Of a DNA stretch of 64,000 nt, positions 24,589 to 35,973 are shown piece by piece. Origin of the DNA: Thiomicrorhabdus sp. Milos-T2 (GTDB lineage Bacteria; Pseudomonadota; Gammaproteobacteria; Thiomicrospirales; Thiomicrospiraceae); contig NZ_KL370891.1 in the NCBI RefSeq assembly GCF_000702325.1, positions 186,001-250,000 on the forward strand. Reading direction: 5' to 3'. The translations under genes and the position numbers were made by a program. Below the pieces are notes generated by a model that searched no databases, had not been told where the DNA came from, and saw nothing but the letters and a program-made list of their open reading frames with translations. Position 1 is the stretch's first letter; the number at the start of each line of letters is the position of its first letter.

Positions 24589-27500
24589 GTCATATAGAGA
24601 TTACTCCTGAAAAGGATGATTTGGATATACATCCAAAAGAATCTAAATTTAAGTCAAGTGGGATTATTGGTGTTTTTGCTCGCCATAAAGTCGCCCCAAA
24701 CTTATTGATGATTATTATGATTTTGGCTGGAATTGTGGCATTAATGAAGTTGAATGTGCAGTTCTTTCCGAACTTTTCTTTAGATTATGCCACCGTTAGG
24801 ATTGTTTGGCCTGGTGCGAATGCTCAAGACGTTGAAAGTAGTGTTACCGATCCAGTAGAACGTGTTTTACGAAATCTTGATAACCTGGATGAAATGACCT
24901 CTACCTCTTCATTGGGGGTATCTTCAGTCTCCTTAAAATTTAAAGAAGGCACCGATATGATCGATGCCTTAGATCAAATTAATCAACGCGTTGGCGAACT
25001 TAGAAACTTACCCCAAGATGCCCAAAAACCGGTGATTGAAAGGGTGGTTAGATATGAACCTATTGCAAAAGTTTTAGTGAAAACCGAAAAAGGCAGTCTT
25101 CAAGAGCTTAGGCCTCTAGTGAGAGGGTTTGAGCGAGATTTATTGAACCGAGGTATTGATAAGGTTAATTTTAAGGGTTTGCCAACAGAACAGATGGCGA
25201 TTGAGATTTCGCAAGAAGCTTTAGATCAATACAATCTGACTTTAGAGTCAGTGGGTAATAAAGTTGCTGGTATGAGTACGGATTATCCAGCCGGTTCGGT
25301 AGGGGATGATGATAGTGTGCGTGATTTACGAGCACTGGAACAGAAGCGAAGTGCGGTTGCTTTTAGTCAAATGCCAATTGTGAATTCCAACTCTCAAAAT
25401 CTCACTTTAGGAGATATTGCAAAGATAGAGCGCCGACCCACTAGGAATTCGCCGTATTTAACCGTAGATGGTTCACCAGCCATTGAGATGCAGTTAATGC
25501 GAGCTGAAGCGGGTGACACGCTTAAGTCTTCAAAAATTATGCAACAGTGGCTTGCAGAAACCACACCAAAGCTTCCGCAAGGCGTGAGCATACAAGTTTA
25601 TGATGAAACCTGGTCACTGGTTAATCAGCGTATTATGTTGTTGGTTAATAATGGTGTTGGTGGATTAATTCTGGTGGTATTAATCCTCTATATTTTCTTA
25701 AATGGACGGGTTGCATTTTGGGTGGCGGTTGGTATCCCCGTCTCTTTTATGGCAACGTTAATGATTATGTATCTAGCCGGCGGCTCCATTAATATGGTGA
25801 GTCTGTTTGGTTTAATTATGGCTTTAGGGATTATAGTTGATGATGCTATTGTGGTGGGGGAAGATGCGTTAGCTCATCATGAGATGGGCGAGTCTGATTT
25901 ACAAGCAGCAGAAGGTGGTGCGCACCGTATGTTAGGCCCGGTTACCGCGTCTTCACTTACAACGGTAGCGGCTTTCTTGCCGTTAATGTTAATTGGCGGT
26001 GAGATTGGTAATATTTTATTTGCGATTCCGCTAGTGATTGTAGCGGTTATTTTTGCATCACTGCTTGAAAGTTTTACCGTGCTTCCTGGGCACTTACGAC
26101 ATGCGCTAAAAGGCGTTAAAAAATCCGAAGAGGTCTCTATTCGCTATCGATTAGATGCTGGGATTAATCATTTTAGACATCACCAGTTTAGAAATGTGAT
26201 TCGTTGGGTACTTAATCACCGAGGTATTACTATTGCAACCACCCTTGCGTTAATGATTTTTGTGATTGGGCTTTTAGCTGGCGGACGTTTAGGGTTTGTA
26301 TTTTTTCCTTCGCCAGAATCCACTAAATTAAATGCTAATGTGACATTTGTTGCGGGTACGCCGGCTTCTGTTTCTGCTAAATATGTTGACCACCTTTATG
26401 AAGCACTGCTAGAAACTGAAAAAGAGCTTGAGCCCGGTATTCTTAAAGTTGCTGTGGTACATTACAACGCAACCACAACGCAAAATGGAGCAAATTTTGC
26501 AGCTATAAATGTGCAGTTAGAAGAGCCAGATTTACGTAAAACTCGTAATACCCAATTTTTGAAATTGTGGGAGAAGAAAGCGGGTAGTGCACCAGGCCTG
26601 GATACCTTAACCATTAGTTCGCCTAAAGCAGGCCCTCCAGGCAGTGACGTGGATGTTCGTTTGTTTGGTGCTGAACCTATGAAGCTAAAACAAGCGGCTT
26701 TAGATTTAGAACAAGTGTTAGAGCAGGTTCAGGGCGTAAGCGGTATTCATGATGATTTGCCGTTTGGGCGAGACCAGTTAATCTATCAGCTAACTCCACA
26801 AGGCAAAGCTTTAGGCTTTACTTATATTTCGCTTGGGCGACAATTGTCGGATGCGTTTTCTGGGCGATTAGCGCAAATATTTACCGATGGAGAAGATGAA
26901 GTTGAAGTGCGTGTTCAATTCCCTGCGGCACAACAAGCTTCTTTAGGTACTATTAATAAAATGCAGGTGGTTTCACCAAGTGGTGAGCGAGTTCCATTAA
27001 GTTCGGTGGCTAGTTGGTCAACGCAACAAGGTTTTGATGCGATGCGACACGTTGATGGACAGCTTGCGGTAACGGTTTTAGGTGATGTAGATAATAATGC
27101 AAACAACGCTAATCAGATTTTAGAAAATTTACAAGCTACCGCCTTACCTGAACTAGAGAAAAAATATGGTATTAGTTATAGCATTGAAGGGCAAAATAAA
27201 CGTCAAGCAGAAACCATGGCCGATATGAAAATTGGTCTTATGATTGGTTTATCAATGATCTATATTGTGCTTGCTTGGGTATTTGGTTCTTATGGTTGGC
27301 CTTTAGTGGTGATGATGGCGATTCCGTTTGGTTTAGTGGGGGCGATTTTGGGTCACTGGTGGTTGGGCTTAGATATGACGATTCTTTCAATGTTTGGTTT
27401 TTTTGGATTATCCGGGATTGTTGTGAATGACTCGATTATTTTAGTGAGTTTTTATAAATCATTAAGAGCCTCTGGTTTAGCCATTAATAAGGCGTTAGAA

Positions 27501-27758
27501 GAAGCCGCTGTACAAAGGGTGAGAGCGGTAATTTTAACGTCGCTAACAACTATTGCAGGGTTGACTCCATTACTGTTTGAAACCTCTTTGCAAGCACAGT
27601 TCTTAATTCCGATGGCAACCGCAATTGCCTTTGGTTTAATGTTCTCAACGTTCTTAATCTTATTGGTTTTACCTGCCATGCTTTCCATTTATGAGGGTTT
27701 AATGGAGAAGCGTCTGAATAAAAAAGAATTAGATAGTAGCAATCATTTAGTTACTTGA
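24585..27758 (+). CDS. RND efflux transporter permease (HAE/AcrB-like branch)
   Basis: The 1057-residue protein has the RND layout: a first membrane helix (about 38-58), a large periplasmic loop beginning RIVWPGANAQDVESSVTDPV, helices 2-6 around GLILVVLILYIFLNGRVAFWV and MALGIIVDDAIVVGEDAL, a second loop, and the C-terminal helices. The VDDAIVV segment carries the proton-relay aspartates, fitting drug or lipid efflux more than heavy metals. The CCAGGCCTGG palindrome occurs inside the gene at 26592-26601, read as APGLD. The TGA stop uses the first bases of the adjoining MITE. The adaptor gene is immediately upstream. Confidence 0.88.
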   Translation: MSHIEITPEKDDLDIHPKESKFKSSGIIGVFARHKVAPNLLMIIMILAGIVALMKLNVQFFPNFSLDYATVRIVWPGANAQDVESSVTDPVERVLRNLDNLDEMTSTSSLGVSSVSLKFKEGTDMIDALDQINQRVGELRNLPQDAQKPVIERVVRYEPIAKVLVKTEKGSLQELRPLVRGFERDLLNRGIDKVNFKGLPTEQMAIEISQEALDQYNLTLESVGNKVAGMSTDYPAGSVGDDDSVRDLRALEQKRSAVAFSQMPIVNSNSQNLTLGDIAKIERRPTRNSPYLTVDGSPAIEMQLMRAEAGDTLKSSKIMQQWLAETTPKLPQGVSIQVYDETWSLVNQRIMLLVNNGVGGLILVVLILYIFLNGRVAFWVAVGIPVSFMATLMIMYLAGGSINMVSLFGLIMALGIIVDDAIVVGEDALAHHEMGESDLQAAEGGAHRMLGPVTASSLTTVAAFLPLMLIGGEIGNILFAIPLVIVAVIFASLLESFTVLPGHLRHALKGVKKSEEVSIRYRLDAGINHFRHHQFRNVIRWVLNHRGITIATTLALMIFVIGLLAGGRLGFVFFPSPESTKLNANVTFVAGTPASVSAKYVDHLYEALLETEKELEPGILKVAVVHYNATTTQNGANFAAINVQLEEPDLRKTRNTQFLKLWEKKAGSAPGLDTLTISSPKAGPPGSDVDVRLFGAEPMKLKQAALDLEQVLEQVQGVSGIHDDLPFGRDQLIYQLTPQGKALGFTYISLGRQLSDAFSGRLAQIFTDGEDEVEVRVQFPAAQQASLGTINKMQVVSPSGERVPLSSVASWSTQQGFDAMRHVDGQLAVTVLGDVDNNANNANQILENLQATALPELEKKYGISYSIEGQNKRQAETMADMKIGLMIGLSMIYIVLAWVFGSYGWPLVVMMAIPFGLVGAILGHWWLGLDMTILSMFGFFGLSGIVVNDSIILVSFYKSLRASGLAINKALEEAAVQRVRAVILTSLTTIAGLTPLLFETSLQAQFLIPMATAIAFGLMFSTFLILLVLPAMLSIYEGLMEKRLNKKELDSSNHLVT
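26592..26601. repeat. CCAGGCCTGG palindrome, copy 8 (inside RND gene)
   Basis: Perfect 10-bp core within the coding sequence, codons CCA GGC CTG G.., encoding Pro-Gly-Leu. Confidence 0.85.
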
Positions 27759-27915
27759 GACCTTTGCTCGAGAGTATGTACGAGTAAAAATGGTTAAAAT
27801 TCCCCCGATTTTTGTTGAAAAACTTGCGAATAGCTAGCTATTCCCTGCGTTTTCCGCCGCAATCAGGCAAATTTTTCCTCATTTTTCTTTCGCACCTATC
27901 TCGTGCAAAGGTCTC
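27757..27915 (-). mobile_element. MITE copy overlapping the RND stop codon
   Basis: A 159-bp element with ends GAGACCTTTGCTCGAGA and CTCGTGCAAAGGTCTC (read +) and the internal AATAGCTAGCTATT palindrome, in reverse orientation to the copies at 40509, 41659 and 55085. Its first two bases form the GA of the RND gene's TGA stop. Confidence 0.9.
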
Positions 27916-27948
27916 CTAGGATTTGTCACATCACTTTCATAATTATTT

Positions 27949-27974
27949 AACCCAGGTTTATCCTGGGTTTTTTT
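27949..27974 (+). terminator. Rho-independent terminator downstream of the RND operon
   Basis: AACCCAGG, loop TTTAT and CCTGGGTT followed by T7. It is separated from the RND stop by the MITE, so the element appears inserted between the gene and its terminator. The remaining 300 bases to tkt hold AT-rich leader DNA with no gene seen. Confidence 0.88.
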
Positions 27975-28275
27975 ATAATTTTAAATTCTTTTAATAATGT
28001 ACTTAGTAGAGCTTAAAAAGGTTTAAAAGGTTTGTTTTGATAAAGAGCATTGTTTTTAAAGATTGATTTTGAATCAATTTTAAGTAAGAAAAAAACAATG
28101 AATAGATAAGAATACTTGATGATTTTGTCATTTTAAGAGAGAATAATCGTCCAAATTTATATTGTTGCTATATTTGTAAGGTTATTTCAATCGCATTCTC
28201 GTGTTAACTAACACACTGATTGATAGGCAAATATAGGCGCAAATACCGAATTTTTAAAATAGTTGAGGAAGTTGT

Positions 28276-30264
28276 ATGGCAACTCGTAGAGATCTAGCAA
28301 ACGCAATCCGTGCTTTAAGTATGGATGCAGTTCAAAAAGCAAACTCTGGTCACCCTGGTGCACCAATGGGTATGGCGGACATCGCTGAAGTATTGTGGAA
28401 CGGCCACATGAAGTATAACCCAACTAACTCTAAGTGGGCAGATCGCGATCGTTTCGTTTTATCTAACGGACACGGTTCAATGCTGATTTATTCTCTATTG
28501 CACCTTACTGGTTTCGATCTAAGCATGGATGATATCAAGCAGTTCCGTCAGCTTCACTCTAAGACAGCGGGTCACCCAGAGTATGGTTATGCTGAAGGAA
28601 TTGAAACAACAACCGGTCCTCTAGGGCAAGGTTTAACAAACGCAGTGGGTATGGCGATTGCAGAACGTACGCTTGCGGCTCAATTTAACAAGCCTGGTCA
28701 CGATATCGTTGATCACAATACTTATGTATTCATGGGCGATGGTTGTTTGATGGAAGGTCTTTCTCACGAAGCAGCAGCAATGGCTGGGACTTTAGGTCTT
28801 GGTAAGTTGATTGCATTCTGGGATGATAATGACATCTCTATCGATGGTAACATCGGTGACTGGATGGAAAAAGGTGTTCCTGGTCGTTTTGTATCTTATG
28901 ATTGGCACGTTATTCCTAATGTTGATGGTCATGATGCAGATGCAATCAATGCTGCTATCGAAGAAGCTAAAAAAGTGACTGACAAGCCTACGCTTATCTG
29001 TACTAAGACAGTCATCGGTTTCGGTTCTCCTAACAAGTGTGGTACTTACTCTTGTCACGGTGCACCTTTAGGTGATGAAGAAATCGAACTGGCTCGTAAA
29101 GAGTTAGGTTGGACTGCCGCGCCGTTTGAAATTCCAGAAGATATCTACGCTGGTTGGGATCACAAAGAACAAGGTAAAGCTGACGAAGCGGCTTGGAATG
29201 ATAAGTTTGCAGCATATAAAGCAGAATACCCAGCTGAAGCAGCTGAATATGAGCGTCGTATCGCGGGTGATCTTCCTGCTAACTTCGAAGTGGATTTTGA
29301 TGCCTTCATCGCTAAGACTCAAGAAGAGTCTCCAAAATTGGCTTCACGTCAAGCATCACAAAAAGCAATTGAACAGTTAGGTAGTATGCTTCCAGAAATG
29401 TTCGGTGGTTCTGCTGACTTAACCGGTTCTAACTTAACTAACTGGTCTAAGATGGTTAAGGTTAACAAAGAAAATGCTGACGGTAACTACCTATCTTGGG
29501 GTGTTCGTGAATTTGGTATGGCTCACATGATGAACGGTATGGTTCTTCACGGTGGTTTCAAAGTATTCGGTGGAACATTCTTCATGTTTATGGAATTCAT
29601 GCGTAACGCGTTACGTATGTCTGCATTGATGAAGATTGGTACTATCTATGTTTACACTCATGACTCTATCGGTCTAGGTGAAGATGGTCCTACTCACCAA
29701 CCTGTTGAGCAGTTAGCGACAATGCGTGTTATTCCTAACTTCCAAACATGGCGTGGTTGTGATGCGGTTGAGTCTGCAGTTTCTTGGAAAATGGCTGTTA
29801 TGCGTGACAAAGCGCCTACTGCCTTAGTATTCTCTCGTCAAGCATTAACGCCTATGGCGCGAACTGCTGAGCAAGTTAATAATATCGAAAAAGGTGGTTA
29901 CGTTCTTAAAGATACAGCTGGTACACCAGATATTATCTTTATCGCAACGGGTTCTGAAGTAGGTCTAGCTGTTGAAGCGGCTGAAGCAATGGATGCAAAT
30001 GTACGTGTTGTTTCTATGCCTTGTACGGGTGCTTATGATGAACAAGATCAAGCTTATAAAGATTCTGTTCTTATTCCTGGTGTTAAGCGTGTAGCAATCG
30101 AAGCCGGTGTTGCTGATGGTTGGTATAAATACATCGGTTTAGACGGTGGAACAGTTTGTATGTCTACTTTTGGTGAATCTGCACCAGCTGGCGACCTATT
30201 CAAAGAGTTTGGTTTCACTGTAGAAAACGTTGTTGCAACAGCTAACAAGGTTTTAGGTAAGTAA
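28276..30264 (+). CDS. tkt: Transketolase
   Basis: It transfers two-carbon units between sugar phosphates with thiamine diphosphate, and in this autotroph mainly regenerates pentose phosphates for the Calvin cycle. The 662-residue length is normal. Clear marks are [21 protein letters not shown] (substrate/TPP His), the [21 protein letters not shown] motif with DDN, and the C-terminal [13 protein letters not shown] and [20 protein letters not shown]. Codons are strongly biased to GGT, CGT and AAC, like the other Calvin genes here, suggesting high expression. It heads a run of five co-oriented genes. A GAGGAAG ribosome site precedes the ATG. Confidence 0.96.
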   Translation: MATRRDLANAIRALSMDAVQKANSGHPGAPMGMADIAEVLWNGHMKYNPTNSKWADRDRFVLSNGHGSMLIYSLLHLTGFDLSMDDIKQFRQLHSKTAGHPEYGYAEGIETTTGPLGQGLTNAVGMAIAERTLAAQFNKPGHDIVDHNTYVFMGDGCLMEGLSHEAAAMAGTLGLGKLIAFWDDNDISIDGNIGDWMEKGVPGRFVSYDWHVIPNVDGHDADAINAAIEEAKKVTDKPTLICTKTVIGFGSPNKCGTYSCHGAPLGDEEIELARKELGWTAAPFEIPEDIYAGWDHKEQGKADEAAWNDKFAAYKAEYPAEAAEYERRIAGDLPANFEVDFDAFIAKTQEESPKLASRQASQKAIEQLGSMLPEMFGGSADLTGSNLTNWSKMVKVNKENADGNYLSWGVREFGMAHMMNGMVLHGGFKVFGGTFFMFMEFMRNALRMSALMKIGTIYVYTHDSIGLGEDGPTHQPVEQLATMRVIPNFQTWRGCDAVESAVSWKMAVMRDKAPTALVFSRQALTPMARTAEQVNNIEKGGYVLKDTAGTPDIIFIATGSEVGLAVEAAEAMDANVRVVSMPCTGAYDEQDQAYKDSVLIPGVKRVAIEAGVADGWYKYIGLDGGTVCMSTFGESAPAGDLFKEFGFTVENVVATANKVLGK

Positions 30265-30339
30265 TTTATAGGCCGTTTTAATGATGGCTTAATTGTTTAC
30301 GGTAAATTTTAAAAATTTTTATAAAGTCAGGCCTGAGTT

Positions 30340-30351
30340 ACCAGGCCTGGT
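30340..30351. repeat. ACCAGGCCTGGT palindrome, copy 9, with a degenerate neighbour
   Basis: A perfect 12-bp copy lies 20 bases before the gap start codon. A related TCAGGCCTGA palindrome sits just upstream at 30328-30337. This pair is in a leader region, not after a gene end only, so it may affect gap translation or tkt-gap read-through. Confidence 0.85.
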
Positions 30352-30365
30352 AATAATTGGAGTAA

Positions 30366-31370
<1,005 letters not shown>

Positions 31371-31419
31371 TCGTTTTCTGAGTTCATTAGCAACTTCATT
31401 TCTACGTTGTCTTTCGGTT

Positions 31420-31601
31420 GTGTACACTTGTACACGCCCTCTTTCCGCCTTGAACTGAAGTCACTACTGAACCCAGAAATTCGATTATTATATTTGGGGG
31501 TGTGATTTTGCAACCTCAAATTAAATTTTCTTGTTTGTACTTTTTGAGTATAAAGAAGTAAATTTAATATTAATCCCAATCTGTTTTCGCTCTGAAAACA
31601 G
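31420..31601 (+). other. Leader with two stem-loops between gap and pgk
   Basis: The 257-base gap holds GTGTAC-ACTT-GTACAC (31420-31435) and CTGTTTTC-GCTCT-GAAAACAG (31581-31601), the latter 27 bases before the pgk start. No gene is seen. They may stabilise or process a polycistronic message, or be a weak terminator/leader pair; neither is proven. Confidence 0.45.
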
Positions 31602-31627
31602 TTCAACTTGAAGAAAGAGGACTCAAC

Positions 31628-32809
31628 ATGTCTGTAATTAAGATGTCTGATCTAGATTTAGCTGGTAAGCGCGTATTGATTCGTGAAGACCTTAACGTTC
31701 CAGTTAAAGACGGTAAAGTAACTTCTGATGCACGTATTCGTGCTTCATTACCTACGATTAAAATGGCTGCTGAAGCAGGCGCTAAGGTAATGCTTATGTC
31801 TCACCTTGGTCGCCCAACTGAAGGTGAATATGCTGATGAGTTCTCTCTGGCTCCAGTTGCTGCAGATTTATCGGCTAAGTTAGGTAAAGAAGTACGTCTT
31901 GTTAAAGATTACCTAGATGGTGGTTTTGATGTGGCTGATGGTGAAGTTGTTCTTTTAGAAAACGTTCGTTTTAACGTTGGTGAGAAGAAAAATACCGAAG
32001 AGCTTTCTAAGCAGTATGCTTCATTGTGTGACGTTTATGTAATGGATGCTTTCGGTACAGCTCACCGTGCACAAGCTTCGACACATGGAGCGGGTGCATT
32101 TGCTGATACAGCGTGTGCAGGTCCATTATTAGCAGCAGAATTAGATGCTCTTGGTAAAGCGTTAAATAACCCAGCACGTCCAATGGTTGCGATTGTTGGT
32201 GGTTCTAAGGTTTCAACTAAGTTGACTGTTCTTGAGTCACTTTCTGAGAAAGTTGACCAGTTAGTTGTTGGTGGCGGTATCGCGAATACATTTATCGAAG
32301 CAGCTGGTCACAATGTTGGTAAGTCACTTTCTGAGTCAGACTTAGTACCTACTTGTAACAAGCTTAATGAAATCATGAATGGTCGTGGAGCAGGTATTCC
32401 TTTAGCAAGAGACGTTGTGTGTGGTAAAGAATTCTCTGAATCAGCTGTTGCAACGACTAAGAATGTTTCTGAAGTTTCTGATGACGATATGATTTTTGAT
32501 ATCGGTCCAGACTCTGCAGCAGAATTAGCTGAAATCATCAAAAATGCAGGTACCGTTGTATGGAACGGACCAGTAGGTGTTTTTGAATTTGATCAGTTTG
32601 GTGAAGGAACTAAAGCAATCTCTATGGCGATTGCTGAATCTTCAGCGTTCTCTATCGCTGGTGGTGGTGATACGCTAGCGGCAATTGATAAGTATAATAT
32701 TGCTGATAAAGTATCTTACATCTCTACGGGTGGTGGTGCTTTCTTAGAATTTTTAGAAGGTAAAGAACTTCCAGCAGTAACCATGCTTGAAGCTGCAGCG
32801 TCTAAATAA
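31628..32809 (+). CDS. pgk: Phosphoglycerate kinase
   Basis: It phosphorylates 3-phosphoglycerate, the product of RuBisCO, with ATP. The 393-residue monomer is of normal length. The N-terminal substrate domain has [17 protein letters not shown] (about 14-30), [12 protein letters not shown] and [13 protein letters not shown]. The nucleotide domain has [10 protein letters not shown] and the glycine-rich [12 protein letters not shown] and [17 protein letters not shown]. It lies between gap and pyk in the same direction, preceded by a strong AAGAAAGAGGA ribosome site. Strong codon bias matches tkt and gap. Confidence 0.97.
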   Translation: MSVIKMSDLDLAGKRVLIREDLNVPVKDGKVTSDARIRASLPTIKMAAEAGAKVMLMSHLGRPTEGEYADEFSLAPVAADLSAKLGKEVRLVKDYLDGGFDVADGEVVLLENVRFNVGEKKNTEELSKQYASLCDVYVMDAFGTAHRAQASTHGAGAFADTACAGPLLAAELDALGKALNNPARPMVAIVGGSKVSTKLTVLESLSEKVDQLVVGGGIANTFIEAAGHNVGKSLSESDLVPTCNKLNEIMNGRGAGIPLARDVVCGKEFSESAVATTKNVSEVSDDDMIFDIGPDSAAELAEIIKNAGTVVWNGPVGVFEFDQFGEGTKAISMAIAESSAFSIAGGGDTLAAIDKYNIADKVSYISTGGGAFLEFLEGKELPAVTMLEAAASK

Positions 32810-32826
32810 TTCGCTAAATAAATTTA

Positions 32827-32863
32827 ACCAGGCCTGGTCGTTGTAATAATTACCAGGCCTGGT
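32827..32863. repeat. Two tandem ACCAGGCCTGGT palindromes (copies 10 and 11)
   Basis: Copies at 32827-32838 and 32852-32863, 25 bp apart, start 17 bases after the pgk stop. The second is followed by TTTTAT. The double copy between two co-directional genes suggests local duplication. Confidence 0.9.
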
Positions 32864-33069
32864 TTTATATTGCTCTTATTATGAGTAAGTCATTAAATTG
32901 TCATTTTAGTTTGTTAGTATTTTAAGTTCATGAAAGAGGGTGACTCGGTAAGTAAACACATTTTGATACAGCAGCCAAAGATTGGCTGATTTGGGTATTA
33001 GAGTTTATTTTGCGAGACATCTTTTTTGGACAATAACAAACTCCAAATATTTAAAAGGTAAAAACAAAC

Positions 33070-34512
33070 ATGCCAAGTGGTTTAAGAAGAACAAAAATTG
33101 TTGCAACTTTAGGTCCAGCTACGGATCGTGAAGGTGAGTTAGAGAAAATTATTAAAGCCGGAGTTGACGTTGTACGTATCAATATGTCACACGGTATTCC
33201 TGAAGAGCATCTTGAACGTGCAAAAGCAGTTCGTGAAATGGCTGAAAAGTTTGATAGACAGGTTGGTGTATTAGTTGACTTACAAGGTCCAAAAATTCGT
33301 ATAGCCCGTTTTGTTGATGATAAGGTATTTTTAAATGTAGGTGATAAATTTGCATTTGATAATAATGTTGATATTAACTCAGGTAACCAACATGAAGTTG
33401 GCTTAACTTATAAAAATCTTCCATATGATGTTAAAGAAGGCGACAAACTATTATTGGATGACGGACGTTTAGTTTTTGTTGTTGATAATGTTGATGGTGA
33501 GCGTGTTAACAGTACAGTTGTTGTGGGTGGAACTCTTTCAAACAATAAAGGAATTAACCTTCAAGGTGGTGGGTTGTCTGCAGCCGCTCTAACTGAAAAA
33601 GATAAAGAAGATATTCTTACCGCAGCAGAAATTAAGGCAGATTATTTAGCCCTTTCTTTCCCACGTTCGGCAGAAGATGTTGAATACTGTCGTTCATTGG
33701 CATCTAAAGCTGGCTTAGATTGCAGTATTGTATCTAAGGTGGAACGTGCTGAAGCGGTTGCAGATGATGCAACTCTTGATGGTATTATTTTAGCTTCAGA
33801 TGTCATTATGATTGCTCGTGGTGACCTAGGTGTTGAAGTGGGTGATGCTCAACTTCCAGCACTACAGAAGAAAATGATTAAGCGTGCACGTTCACTGAAT
33901 CGCGTTACGATTACCGCAACTCAAATGATGGAAACCATGATTGAAAATGCTATCCCAACTCGTGCGGAAGTGTTTGATGTGGCTAACGCAGTGATGGATG
34001 GAACCGATGCTGTAATGCTTTCTGGTGAAACAGCAACAGGTCACTCTCCAAGTTTAGTTATTGAAACAATGGGGAATATTTGTCGCGAAGCAGAAAAATC
34101 ACGTACTTCACGTGAATCAACTCACCGTATTGATGAGTCTTTCACAGCCATAGATGAAACGATAGCGATGGCCGCAATGTACTCAGCTAACCATTTTGGA
34201 GTTAAGTGTATTGCAGCATTAACTGAATCTGGTAATACAGCACTTCTTATGTCACGTATCAGTTCTGGTATGCCAATTATTGCGTTAACGCCACACTTAG
34301 ATACACGTCGTAAGGTAACCTTATTCCGCGGTGTATATCCATCAACTCTGACCTATGATGGTTTGAATGATGAAGAAGTAAAAGCTTCAATTATGAATAG
34401 AATTAAAGAATTTGGTATTGCTAAATCTGGTGATTTAATTCTTATGACTCGTGGTGAAGTTAATGGTGCCATGGGCGGAACAAACAAAATGGAAATTGTA
34501 AAACTTCCATAA
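33070..34512 (+). CDS. pyk: Pyruvate kinase
   Basis: It transfers phosphate from phosphoenolpyruvate to ADP. The 480-residue protein has RRTKIVATLGPATD at the N terminus, RINMSHG, the LVDLQGPKIRI substrate/metal strand, the MIARGDLGVEV loop and TATQMMETMIENAIPTRAEV. The C-terminal domain has LMTRGEVNGAMGGTNKMEIV. It is a catabolic enzyme placed inside a Calvin-type cluster, giving an outlet from 3-phosphoglycerate to pyruvate. Its codon bias is weaker than that of pgk or fba. Start ATG at 33070 has AAAAGGTAAAA upstream. Confidence 0.95.
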   Translation: MPSGLRRTKIVATLGPATDREGELEKIIKAGVDVVRINMSHGIPEEHLERAKAVREMAEKFDRQVGVLVDLQGPKIRIARFVDDKVFLNVGDKFAFDNNVDINSGNQHEVGLTYKNLPYDVKEGDKLLLDDGRLVFVVDNVDGERVNSTVVVGGTLSNNKGINLQGGGLSAAALTEKDKEDILTAAEIKADYLALSFPRSAEDVEYCRSLASKAGLDCSIVSKVERAEAVADDATLDGIILASDVIMIARGDLGVEVGDAQLPALQKKMIKRARSLNRVTITATQMMETMIENAIPTRAEVFDVANAVMDGTDAVMLSGETATGHSPSLVIETMGNICREAEKSRTSRESTHRIDESFTAIDETIAMAAMYSANHFGVKCIAALTESGNTALLMSRISSGMPIIALTPHLDTRRKVTLFRGVYPSTLTYDGLNDEEVKASIMNRIKEFGIAKSGDLILMTRGEVNGAMGGTNKMEIVKLP

Positions 34513-34655
34513 TCAATTATTTGTAATAGGATGGCTTAGTTTTAATTGAGTCATTATTTGAATGAGCAAGCTTCTAAAATTTTACAAAGCTTGTTAAACT
34601 ACAAAAATAACATTTAATAACATTTTTTAAAAAACCAACTAGAGGAGTCTCGCAG

Positions 34656-35720
34656 ATGGCGATGATTACACTTCGTGAATTAATGGACTACGCAGCAGAA
34701 AACAACTTCGGTATGCCTGCGTTTAACGTAAACAACATGGAACAAGTTCGTGCAATCATGCGCGCAGCTGACGCTGTAGATTCTCCAGTAATCCTTCAGG
34801 GTTCTGCTGGTGCACGTAAATATGCTGGTGAGCCAATGCTTCGCCACATGATTGCAGCTGCAGTTGAAATGTTCCCTAACGTTCCAGTTGTAATGCACCA
34901 GGATCACGGTTCTGATGCTGGCGTATGTTTACGCGCAATTCAATCTGGTTTCACATCTGTCATGATGGATGGTTCATTACAAGCAGATATGAAGACTCCT
35001 GCTTCTTATGAGTACAATGCTGGGATTACTGCTGAAGTGGTTAAAATGGCTCACGCTGGTGGTGTTTCTGTTGAAGGTGAACTAGGTTGCTTAGGTTCTC
35101 TAGAAACTGGAATGATGGGTGAAGAAGATGGTCACGGTTCTGACGCTAAGTTAGACATGGACAGCTTATTAACAGACCCAGAAGAAGCAGCTCAATTCGT
35201 AAAAGACACTAACGTTGATGCTCTAGCAGTAGCGGTTGGTACTTCTCATGGTGCTTACAAATTTACTTCTAAGCCTGGTGCTGATGTTCTTAAGATTGAC
35301 CAAATCCGTAAGATTCACGAACGTATTCCTGATACTCACATCGTAATGCACGGTTCGTCTTCTGTTCCAGAAGAGTGGTTAGAAACGATCAATAACTACG
35401 GTGGTGATATGGGTCAAACTTATGGTGTACCTGTTGAAGCAATCGTTGAAGGTATTAAGTATGGTGTTCGTAAAGTAAACATCGATACAGATTTACGTAT
35501 GGCATCTACTGGTGCAATCCGTAAGCATTTGTCTGAAAATACTGCTAACTTCGATCCTCGTAAATTCTTCAATGCTGCTGAAAATGCAATGATGGAAATT
35601 TGTAAGTCTCGTTTTGAAGCGTTTGGTTGTGCTGGTCACGGTTCTAAAATCAAGTCACTTGGTTTAGAAGAGATGCAAGCTCGTTATGCTTCAGGTTCAT
35701 TAAACCAAACTGTTAAATAA
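34656..35720 (+). CDS. fba: Class II fructose-bisphosphate aldolase (CbbA type)
   Basis: It condenses dihydroxyacetone phosphate with glyceraldehyde 3-phosphate, and in this family often also makes sedoheptulose 1,7-bisphosphate for the Calvin cycle. The 354-residue zinc enzyme has [15 protein letters not shown] (about 20-34), the zinc-ligand motif VMHQDHGSD (about 86), [25 protein letters not shown] and the VMHGSSSVP ligand region. Its length and sequence type are those of autotroph CbbA aldolases. GAGGAG lies 9 bases before the ATG. It closes the five-gene carbon-metabolism run. Confidence 0.96.
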   Translation: MAMITLRELMDYAAENNFGMPAFNVNNMEQVRAIMRAADAVDSPVILQGSAGARKYAGEPMLRHMIAAAVEMFPNVPVVMHQDHGSDAGVCLRAIQSGFTSVMMDGSLQADMKTPASYEYNAGITAEVVKMAHAGGVSVEGELGCLGSLETGMMGEEDGHGSDAKLDMDSLLTDPEEAAQFVKDTNVDALAVAVGTSHGAYKFTSKPGADVLKIDQIRKIHERIPDTHIVMHGSSSVPEEWLETINNYGGDMGQTYGVPVEAIVEGIKYGVRKVNIDTDLRMASTGAIRKHLSENTANFDPRKFFNAAENAMMEICKSRFEAFGCAGHGSKIKSLGLEEMQARYASGSLNQTVK

Positions 35721-35741
35721 ATAACCGTTTAGTCTGAACTC

Positions 35742-35769
35742 AAAAAGCCCGCTTTATGCGGGCTTTTTT
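35742..35769 (+). terminator. Rho-independent terminator after fba
   Basis: AAAAAGCCCGC, a TTTAT loop and GCGGGCTTTTTT form a strong hairpin 21 bases after the stop. Confidence 0.93.
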
Positions 35770-35796
35770 GTGTCTATAAAATATTAATAATATGGT

Positions 35797-35835
35797 TCAT
35801 AACTAATGATCAATAACTAATGATCAATAACTAAA
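35797..35835. repeat. Short tandem repeat, about 14-bp unit
   Basis: ATAACTAATGATCA repeats roughly two and a half times in the 250-base region before the thioredoxin-like gene. It is AT-rich, and no function is evident. Confidence 0.7.
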
Positions 35836-35973
35836 TGGTTATGAAGAGCATAACAGCATTTAAAGATGAGTCATAAGAGCTTAGTTATAATAAGTACAAT
35901 AATTAATTATAAGGATTCTTGCCCTATTTCGTGTTTATGCATTTGGGTGCAAGGTTTCATTTAGAAGGTCTCC

